64,000 bases of DNA, from positions 496,001-560,000 of the forward strand of contig WUJK01000005.1 of assembly GCA_011317545.1 (NCBI GenBank). Reading direction: 5' to 3'. Made by a program: the position numbers and the translations under genes. Shown piece after piece: positions 55,225-64,000 of this stretch; positions within the stretch are counted from its first letter, which is position 1, and the number at the start of each line of letters is the position of its first letter. The DNA is from Coniella vitis. Lineage: Eukaryota > Ascomycota > Sordariomycetes > Diaporthales > Schizoparmaceae. The notes under the pieces were generated by a model. That model was not told the DNA's origin. It saw nothing but the letters and a program-made list of their open reading frames with translations, and did no database searches.

Positions 55225-56718
55225 ATGGCCGACAACGCCAGCGACTCGGGCCTCGCCGAGAACGCGTACGAGGTCCAGGTCGTGCTGTCCGATATGGTCG
55301 ACACAGACAACCCCCTCGCTGCCGCGAACGATTTCAAGGCCCTGAACCTGTGCGTATAGCTGTGTAATGTCGCACTTCTTCTGGCTGCCGCTAATCATTC
55401 TCACTAGGAGCGAGGGCATCTACCAGGGCCTGCTGGCCATGAACTTCAAGAAGCCGTCCAAAGTGCAAGAGAAGGCACTACCCCTCCTTCTGGCTGACCC
55501 GCCGCGTAATCTCATCGCCCAGTCGCAGTCGGGAACCGGAAAGACTGCTGCATTCGTTATTGCCGTTTTGTCGCGTGTCGATTACTCCAAGCCTCAGCAG
55601 CCCCAGGCCCTCATCCTCGCCCCAACACGTGAGCTGGCCCGCCAGATCCAGGGCGTTGTCAAGGCTATCGGCCAGTTCATTCCCGAGTTGATTGTCGAGG
55701 CCGCTGTTCCTGGTGCCATCGATCGCGCCGTGGGAGTTAAGGGCTCAGTCGTGGTTGGCACGCCCGGCACAGTCATGGAATCCATCAAGCGCCGCCAATT
55801 CGATACCAGAGAGCTCAGGATCCTCGTTATTGACGAGGCCGACAACATGCTTGACCTGGCAGGTCTCGGCGATCAGGCAAACAAGGTCAAGAAGTATGTT
55901 TCTTCGCCATCAGGATGATTCTCAGGACACACCACTAATTACGCACCAATAGCATGTTGCCAAGAGACATTCAGATTCTCCTCTTTTCTGCAACCTTCCC
56001 CGACAAGGTCGGCCAGTACGCGCGCAAGTTCGCACCTAATGCCCACTCCATGATGCTGCAGCGCGACAACCTCACTGTCAAGGGCATCTCGCAGATGTTC
56101 ATGGACTGTCCCAACGAGAACGAAAAGTACGACATTCTCGTCAAACTGTACAGCTTGATGACCATTGGCTCCTCTGTCATCTTTGTCAGCACCCGCAACT
56201 CTGCCAGCATTATTGAACAGCGCATGGTCAGTGACGGCCACCAGGTCTCGGCTTTGCATGGTGCCTTTGACCCTGCCGACCGTGACCGTCTGCTCGAGGA
56301 CTTCCGTGCCGGCCGATCCAAGGTTCTTATCACGACCAACGTGATGGCTCGTGGCATCGACGTCTCCAGTGTTTCCATGGTCATCAACTACGACATTCCA
56401 ATGAAAGGGCCTGGCGAGTCAGAGCCTGACCCAGAAACATATCTGCACCGTATCGGTCGTACTGGCCGGTTTGGACGTGTCGGTGTCTCTATCAGCTTCG
56501 TCTCGGACAAGAAGAGCTTCAACGCGCTTGCTGCCATTGCTAACGAGTACAAGATTGACCTTGTGCAGCTTACACCTGACGACTGGGACCGTACCGAGCG
56601 CAAGATCCAAGAGGTCATCAAGTCGACCCGTGCCGAGCCAGGGTACGTCCCCGATGAGGTCAAGGACGAGCTCAAAGACGAGGCCGAGGGCGCAGGCAAC
56701 CCTGTCACGACAGAATAG
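55225..56718 (+). CDS. DBP5: DEAD-box ATP-dependent RNA helicase Dbp5
   Basis: Exons 55225-55349, 55408-55893 and 55953-56718 give 458 aa. Helicase motifs appear in order: Q motif (NFKKPSKVQEKALP), motif I SQSGTGKT, Ia PTRELARQ, Ib TPGT, motif II DEAD, motif III SAT, motif IV IFVSTRNSA, motif V TNVMARGID and motif VI HRIGRTGRFGR. The stretch between motifs V and VI (YDIPMKGPGESEPDPETYLH) is diagnostic of Dbp5/DDX19. Dbp5 acts at the cytoplasmic face of the nuclear pore, where Gle1 and inositol hexakisphosphate trigger release of export factors from mRNA. The N-terminal extension here is only about 42 residues before the core, shorter than in many fungi. The start has a good context (CACAATGGC), and no upstream coding exon is evident. 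Confidence 0.95.
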
Positions 56719-59700
56719 GATTCTCGTCTGTAGTTGTTTAGCAAAACCCCCGTCATATTTTTGACGACCAAGCAACTTGTCTCAGCCTGTGTCCAAACGA
56801 TAATCTACGCAATTGTACCAACACTAGAAGAATAGGGGAACTCTTTCCATAAGGAACCTGGGCTATGCCATTCAGCAGCTGGCATCATGTTGAGCTACTA
56901 CTCGCAAGCAAAGATCTGCGGACGGTTCTGCTGGGCCTGTAGGGGATTAGAATGGGAATCCGGTTGCGAAGGCGCGATATTGGTCACATCTTTCTCCCGG
57001 GATTTCAGCACAACAAGATGACGACAAGCGATGGATTGTTCTTTTAGACATGGAGACGGATATCTACGATTCCCCCAAAAGCAATGAGAAATGTTTGGCC
57101 AGAAGTGTATTCGACAGTTTCTTGACATATGGCGCCGACGTCATTTCCCTTGCCGCCAACGCTTGCACAGACAGCAAGGTGCCCCTTATCACAACCTTTG
57201 TGACATGTTAAAGTTTTGTTTCAGCCCCACAACCCAAGCTTTTTCGAATGGTGTTTGTCAAAAGACGTCGATTATCACTATGATTTGGTGACGCGCTTCA
57301 ATGTTGAGTTGATGTGTTTGCTGGAGAGCAAGCACGTACCATGAGATTCAGGAGTCGACACAATAACAAGTTCACACTGCCATAGCCCAGATGGTATCCT
57401 TCTTTGCCAACCAAAGATCGGCCCGAGAGAACGGGATTGGGATCCAAGCCACCACGAGGGGCCATACAACGAAACCGGGGCTCCATCCTGCTGCTAGTGG
57501 TCCAGATTGCCAAAAGCATGGCTCAGCTCGATTGGTTCGCGTGACCTTCGTGCATCCAAGTTTGGCGCTGAGCGGGGCACTCGGGGCCCGATTTAGCCGC
57601 CGGTGTGGGTAGACGTGAACGGGAAAGGCATGGCGTGCATGTAAATAAGCGCGCAGGTCCGCCCGTGCAGTTGGGACTTGTTGAAGATGACATGCCCCCT
57701 TCAACGCAACGCATCAGCAATCCGTCTCACAGCCTCCTGACTCGACAGGCACAGTTTGTGTGTGTAGTTGTGTGTCCGTGTGTGCTGTATTGGGGGTGGC
57801 TCGATCTAAGATGGCTTACTTTGAGGATCGACTCCACGATGGCGCCGACACAAAGCGATATCTGTCTCCAAGAGTCCGTCGCTCTAGTTCCCGCAGACAC
57901 GAACTGCACAAACGGGACTTTTGCGACGAATGCCGTGTTTCGGGCATTCCACGATACACAAATCAACCTGAAGATGATCGTAAGCGCGAGGAGGCCTCGG
58001 CGACTACTTTGTACATCCAGTCATGTCCCACTACTACGACACTGGGGCCGTCTCGCCGGTTATGGTGCTGCAGGCTGCACTGCACAGTCTCCCAAGAGTC
58101 CAGGCAAAGCAGAGGTCTTGTTCATCTTTCCAGTCATCGTGGTTGGCGCTGATTTGATCCGTTGCGTGGGGCGGGCTTGCATCACGGCAGATTTCCACAT
58201 GTACGACACTGGCCACATCCAAAATAGCAGCTCTCCTTGGGCGGGCCAGCTGTCCTACCTCAATGTCACCTTGTCCTCATTGTCACCGCGTACCTGCAGC
58301 CTCCCACATGCGCGCTCAGCCGCTCTTGGGGTGCCAAGTGGTTGTGGGGAGGTTGCTTCTCTGGCTGATGTGGACCCCCTCTTTGCTGCTCAGCCTTTCT
58401 TGAGTGGATGAGCAGACGGGTGGGCGGGGAGGCTTGCAGGCATGCTTCCGCTATCGACAAGACGTTTCCCTCTTCTCTCCTTCTGTTCTTTGACACCCTG
58501 GACCTTGACAGGCTTACATAGGACATGTAGTTTGCTATGTATTCTCCGCAAGGGGGGCTGTTACCCGCCCGCAAATCAGACGCCTTGGCTTTGACGCACC
58601 TCGGCGGCTCTGATATGCTCTGGATTGGGTGGCATGCACCTCTCGAACAGCCTTGACACAGCCCGAGTTTTTGCGGTCCGAAGGTGGAAAAGCAGCTGCT
58701 CATTATGTCTGCCCAATGTATGGAGCCGTGTAATGTAGGGCAAGGTATGAACGTAGGTGTGATGGACATGCATCCATCCATCAAGCGAACGGGACGTCAT
58801 CCGCAGCATCGTCGTCACCATCATCCTGCCGTCGACTACGGGAGTACTCAACCGGCAGGGTCTGTCGTTCTGGCTGTTTGTTGCTGCGGCCATATGGGTA
58901 GACCAGGGCCCAGAACTTGTTCCCACCTCGTCTGCTATACTCTCAGCTCCCTTCAGCCATCCCATGTTGGACTTTTTTCCTTCCCGTGTGTTGCTTGGTT
59001 TCCTTTGGCTTCGTTATCTCTCCTCGTGTCTCTTCTCCATTTCCTGTTGTTTCCTTGTCTTCTTTGCGTCGGGCGCTCGGCTGGATGGTTATCATCACCA
59101 CCGTCGATTAGCTGTTTCTTATTTTCTTCTATTCTGTGCGTGTTGTCGAGGTATAATTTTCCTTGAGAATTAGTTCTTTTCTTCTTATTGCCCGTTCCAT
59201 CAGCATTGGCAGGAAAGCATTATCCCAAGGCTTCGTCAGGGTCTCCTTTTTTTTTTTTTTCCTTTTTTTCCCCCCGCCTTTGTTCCTCCTTCGCCGTCCT
59301 CCAAGATACAGATTCGTGTCAACTCTGGCTTCTCTTTTGGGGTTTCTCTTGTAATACCATCACCGTTGGGCTTCCTTTCTTTCGTCTTCTTGAGAAATGC
59401 TGAGATGCCGGCCATCTCTTCTTATTCGAGTTCTGTTATAATAGGTTTGTTGTCCCTATTTCGCTTGTGTCTACCACTCTTCTCGCCTTATACCCTGGTC
59501 TACGTGCCATCTTCCTTATCTCGAGAGGGTGACCTTTGTGGTTTGGGGGGTTTTCCGAAAGAAGATGAACTCCGCCTCAGCTGATGCAATGGAATCTCAG
59601 GCTCCTACTTGTCAAGTGGGCAGGTACTCCATAGTGAGTGGTGGGAAGATGGAATAGAGTCCAGGCAGTAAAGACCACCGCAGACGTGCCGTCACGGTCA

Positions 59701-59768
59701 CCTCCTGCAAGTCATGAACACGCGTGAACTGACATACAACTTGTTTTGGGTGCCCGTCAAACAGATAG
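56719..59768. other. 3-kb intergenic region, DBP5 3' side to CFEM gene leader
   Basis: No gene is supported. A 268-codon plus-strand frame (57605-58411) has no domain and mixed composition. The right half (58960-59580) is CT-rich on the plus strand with a poly-T run near 59250, consistent with a promoter and leader for the CFEM gene at 59769. Confidence 0.5.
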
Positions 59769-62700
59769 ATGTTGTTCCCTCACAGTACAACAGCGCCATG
59801 GGCGAAGGGGCTGCTACTGCTGTCATGGCTCGCATGCAGCCTCGGGCCTGTCCTCGGCTCACCGGCGCGGACAACGAGCAGCTCCTCTCAGTCGATATCG
59901 AGGACGTCGACAAGAACAACAGCAGCAGCGGAAGCGACCATCAGCCTCTCGACCGAAATCACAGACTTTATACCCGCCTGTGCACTGACCTGCTTCAAAT
60001 CCTTTGTGGACGACAACTTTGACACCTCCGTTTGCGGCTCTGTGCCCTCGCTCGAGTGCCTCTGTCAGCAGACAGGCTCGTCGGGGTACACCATAGGCGA
60101 GGGGGCGACGGAATGCATAGTGGCGGAAAACGACATAAACAAGTGTGTGGGAATGGCCTTTGGGTGTGAGCATAGCCTACCTAACTCTTGCTTTCTCTGT
60201 CCTGGCCTTTTGCCATCCTGCGGAAGGCGAGCTGTCGCCCTTCTGCACCCATTTCCACCCAACACTGACCAACATGGTGTACACTAGCTTCGGAGGTGAC
60301 CGCAGCATATGGCATGTGTAATAACCAAACCAACGCCGCTCCAGAAACACACGCAACGATTGTAGCAACTCTGGTCGTCAACTCGGGTTCCATTGTCGTG
60401 GCTACGCCCTCGGCCAGGTCTACTACTACTACTACTCTTGGCAGTACTGCGGCAACAAAGTCGGCGACAATATCGTCCACTCCTACTACGCCAACCGCCT
60501 CCTCCTCGCTGTCTTCGACCATGACCGCCAGTATGTCCTCGCAAAGCTTAACCTCCAGCACCACCAGCTCAACACCGGCTCCAGTTGCCACCGCCACCGC
60601 CACCAGCAGCGCACGCAAGTTGTCAGCCGCACAAGCTGCAGGCATCGCCGTCGGCTCCATCGCGGCCGTCGCCTTGGCAGCTCTGGCTGCCCTCTTCTTC
60701 TACTACCGCCGGCGGCGGGGCTTCTCTCGTATGAGTGATACATGGAGTGAGAAGCGCGTGCAGGGCACTCCCAGCTCGCTGGACATCTCGGCTCCGCGGT
60801 ACCGAGAACCCAAGATCATGTCTTTTACGCGAGCACTAGCCAACAAACAGAGCACGAATTTCAGCCGGGGCGGTAGTGAGCGCCCCGCGACGCTTGGATT
60901 GGCGATCGATGGTGCTGGTGCTGGTGCTGGTGCTGGTGCTGTGGATGGGACGATAGCAGCAGAGACTTTGCCCGCGGTAGGGCGAGCAGGAGGCGTTGCG
61001 ACGCAGGGTGCTGAGCAAAGAGCGTCAAATGAAGTCCTGACAGTACGCAATGCGCGCGAGTCCATGAAAACGACGGCAAGTCCACCACCACCGCCTGTGC
61101 CGCCACTATCTCCGCGGCGCGCTGTGAATAGCTTCAGGTTCTTCCCAGATGCTGGGTTACCCGACGCCCATACAGAAGCTCAATATTTTGCCCCGCAACA
61201 ACAACAACATCATCATCAACAATCATCAACTCTCTCTGCCCTTAACAAGCACCAACAGAACCCCACAAGCACCACTGCTGCTACCAACAACAACCGCCCA
61301 GAACTTTCAATTCAGATCCCACACGCATCCTCGGCATCTACGTCGGGCCCATTCCCTGCCCACCGTTCCACCCGTCTCAGTACAGCGTCCACGAATCGCA
61401 ACGTCTTCCACGGCAGACGCGACTCGGTCGTCACCGAGTTTGCAGAAGACGGCGAGGATTCGGCGGACGGCGTCGGCGCTGCTGGGTCTGGTCCTACGAT
61501 CGGTGGTCATGCGCAAATATGGCGGCGGCCAAACACAGATCCGCAGTCGGCGACGACGTACTACGTCTCTGACAAATGGGGTAACTGGGTTCTTCGCGAT
61601 ATCGCGACGGACCCCGAGGCAGTGTCCCATGTTGAAGATCAGCGACAAGTAGAGCGACAACAACAGCAGCAGCGACAAGCCATTGCCGAGCTCGCAACAC
61701 CAGTCAGCAAAACCGCTGAAGAGAGGCAAGCCGAGCTGCAGCGTCAACCACAGCGGGGTGCAAGAACAAGGCCTGAAATCGACACGGACATCATTGTCGA
61801 AGAGTCCGACGCAGTCCGCGCAGCACTCACACATCTCTCGTCTCCAACGATCCCCGCGTCCGTGGCATTGGGTCTCTCGGAGCAGACACAGAAGCAAACG
61901 CAGCCGAGGCGCCCGGCACTAACGCAGTCTGAGCAAAAGAACGAGAGCAGCAGCAGCAGCAACAGCAACAGCAGCGGCAATACTTGCAGCACTCCCAGTA
62001 GCATGAGTAGTCGCAAACGGCCCATCCTCGGCCGCTCCACCATCCGCCTCGTCATGCCCGACAGCGGCCGGCTGCCAATGAACTCGCGCTCTGGTGGTGG
62101 AGGGAGCAAGTACTTGAGTTACTACTACAGCTCTCGTTACTCGTCTCCCACCGTCGATGCAAGGGAGAACAGCGGAAACACCGCGCTGCCGCCTACGACC
62201 GCAACAGCCAGCCAAAGTCCCCCCGACATGCCGCATAGTCGGGACCTCACCACGGGTGGTTTCCACCGTTTCTCCATCCGTCGCCACAGCAGTAGTAGGA
62301 GCGGGTCGCGCACAAGGTCCTCAAAGAATGATGCCGGCAGCAGCACTACAAGGCCAGCAGGGACCGACCGCCAGCAGTCCCGGGATTCAGCCACAACCAT
62401 CATGTCCACCGAGACGGCTACCACCATTGTCGACTCGCCGATTGAACTCGATGAGTTCCCACTGCCTGTAGCGGGTTCCAGCCGGGGATCCTCGCTGTTG
62501 TCGTCGAGTTTGCGGCCTACGCCACCGGTGGTTCACGACGATTATAGCAACAGGGGCAGGGTAGCAGTGCGTAATCTGTCACCTGTTGCCGAATCACTAC
62601 AGTCGCAGTCGCAGTCGCAGTCGCATTCATCCGTGCGGTACCCAGAAATCCCCAAGCCACAGAGCAGTATCAGCAAAGGGCGACCAGGAAGCAAGACGGG

Positions 62701-63817
62701 CCCGTCACCGGTTGTGAGGCTCACGCCCATGCCACCGGTGGCGAGAAACAACAACAATGGCAGTAGCAGCAGCAGCAACACTCAAAGGAACTTCACCCCA
62801 ACATTCGGCGTCGTCGGGTCCGCTCGCCCAACAATCCAGTCTCCTCCTACTGCTGCCACCACAGCAACAACAACAACAACAACAACGGGAACTAGCGGTA
62901 ACATCATCCCAGCCAAGCCAAGCTACGGCCAGATCTCAAGCCTCAGTTCTGGTTCAGGATCCACGTACCGATACGGGTCCGTCTCCGTCTCCGGGTCGGG
63001 AACCATTCCCTCGCAGACATTTAGCGCCAGCCGCATGGAAAGCATGTCCAGTACCAGCATGAGTGTCAGCAGCAACTTCGTCACGTACAAGTACCCTCCT
63101 GGCACAGCTCCGGCGGAGGTTGATCTCGAGCGCGAGCATGACCAGGAGTATAGTTCCCACCTCGGCGTTGTATCCTCGCGCAGCGGCTCACCAAACATGC
63201 CTGGCGCCGCGGAGAATATCTCGATGCCAAAACGGCGCGGCGGTAGTGGCTCTGGTGCTCATGCCGGTGCCGGCGCAGGTACGGCTCTATCTACGGATCG
63301 AGCAGGGTTGCCGTCGCAGGCGAGATCACAGCCTGGCATTGTTGGCGGTGGAAGAGGAAAAGGAGACAAGCAAGTCCCCAAACCAGCTGCCGCCCCCTTT
63401 TTCCCTCCGCCACCAACTGCTTCTTCTGCCATTATCACGCCAAGTGGCGGGTCTGCCTACTCTGCGCAATCCTTCAAGCAACACGCCGCGGCGTCAATGC
63501 GACCATGGCAACGAATACAGCAGCAATACCAGCAGCACCAGCACCAGCACCAGCACCAGCAACAACAACAAGGTTACTTCTACCCCTCACCACCATCCGT
63601 CTCAGACGCGCAATTACACGCTAGTCCAAACCTGAGTGCGGGCGCGAGCGCTGTCCCCTCGCCTGACTCGAGATTTGGTGACTACACTGGTGCTGGGTAC
63701 GGTGCCGTGACACCGACACCGACACCGACGCCGCCACCGGCTACATTCGACCAGTACCAGCAGAGCTCCCAACTGGGGAGGAAGATTAGTAATGAGAGGT
63801 GGAAGAGAATGGGGTGA
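59769..63817 (+). CDS. CFEM-domain single-pass membrane protein with long cytoplasmic tail
   Basis: Exons 59769-60165 and 60288-63817 (donor GTGAGC, acceptor ACTAG) give 1308 aa. Residues 1-30 form a signal peptide (GLLLLSWLACSLGPVLG). A CFEM domain follows with all eight cysteines (71, 75, 89, 97, 99, 116, 126, 143), the last supplied by exon 2, which supports the splice choice. A Ser/Thr-rich stalk leads to one membrane helix at about 250-272 (AAGIAVGSIAAVALAALAAL), then RRRR as stop-transfer. The remaining ~1030 residues are cytoplasmic low-complexity sequence rich in Ser, Pro, Gln and Thr, with a possible folded patch around YYVSDKWGNWVLRD. CFEM proteins serve in haem uptake, adhesion or surface sensing; the layout suggests a sensor or scaffold. 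The ligand is unknown, and the exact start is less sure than the rest. Confidence 0.85.
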
Positions 63818-64000
63818 GTTTTCCAGCGGGGACTACATTATTTGAACTTTCATTCCCTACCCTATTCTTCGAAAAAATCCCTGGTGGTGGCTTTTTATTA
63901 CTTTTGTTTTTGTTTCCTGCTTTATTAGGGTCTCTTCTTTTGTCCCTTTTCTTTTTGTACTTGACTTTGGGGCACAAACTGGCTTTCTTGTTAAATTCTG

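Noticed and set aside
57605..58411. 268-codon plus-strand open frame
   Set aside because: It has no domain, irregular composition and strongly overlapping alternative frames on both strands.
1..64000. Biosynthetic cluster, transposon, CRISPR array, virus-derived or toxin genes
   Set aside because: No core synthase, transposase, reverse transcriptase, direct-repeat array or viral replication gene was seen; the neighbouring methyltransferase, HAD and acyltransferase genes are not enough to call a cluster.

Overview
The window looks like nuclear DNA of a filamentous ascomycete, probably a Sordariomycete and perhaps Hypocreales. The genes are spaced 0.1 to 3.6 kb apart and carry short introns (58-208 nt) with GTAAGT/GTGAGT-like donors and CTAAC/CTGAC branch points. 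The gene set is fungal: a Gel/Gas glucanosyltransferase, a CFEM membrane protein, a Bzz1 F-BAR protein, Gyp1 and Dbp5. The order-level guess is inference; no rRNA, mitochondrial or species-specific marker is present.

Layout. Bases 1-91 may hold the first codons of a minus-strand gene that runs off the left edge. Bases 92-13967 have no gene I can support, only microsatellites, pyrimidine/purine tracts and recurrent short palindromes. The gene-rich part then runs: 13968-15349 (-) mitochondrial DUF1279/Nat2-like protein; 16786-17924 (+) PhyH-family dioxygenase; 18642-22082 (-) Hrp1/Nab4-type two-RRM protein; 22701-24851 (+) Gyp1-type TBC RabGAP; 26070-26475 (+) small Gly/Ser-rich protein; 27852-29766 (-) NASP/Sim3 histone chaperone; 31131-35186 (-) large LRR protein, Mhp1-like; 38808-40092 (-) ribosomal protein L5; 40644-41606 (+) HAD hydrolase; 41720-42637 (-) class I methyltransferase; 44232-46172 (-) acyltransferase-3 membrane protein; 47138-48586 (-) GPI-anchored GH72 enzyme; 51072-53771 (-) Bzz1; 55225-56718 (+) Dbp5; 59769-63817 (+) CFEM receptor-like protein.

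How the genes relate. They do not form a biosynthetic cluster or a recognisable defence or mobile system. Most are housekeeping: mRNA 3'-end processing and export (Hrp1, Dbp5), translation (RPL5), chromatin (NASP), membrane traffic and actin (Gyp1, Bzz1), and the cell surface (GH72, CFEM, perhaps the acyltransferase). Four gene pairs are divergent and share short promoters: DUF1279/PhyH, HRP1/GYP1, RPL5/HAD and BZZ1/DBP5.

Exon models were built by eye from splice consensus, phase and family similarity. They are phase-consistent, but no RNA evidence was available. The less usual observations are the 13.9-kb gene-free stretch, a 1.47-kb intron in the HRP1 homologue, three introns that keep frame without a stop, a probable GC-AG intron, a first coding exon that is only ATG in RPL5, and an intergenic-only family of GTACTATGTAC-like palindromes.
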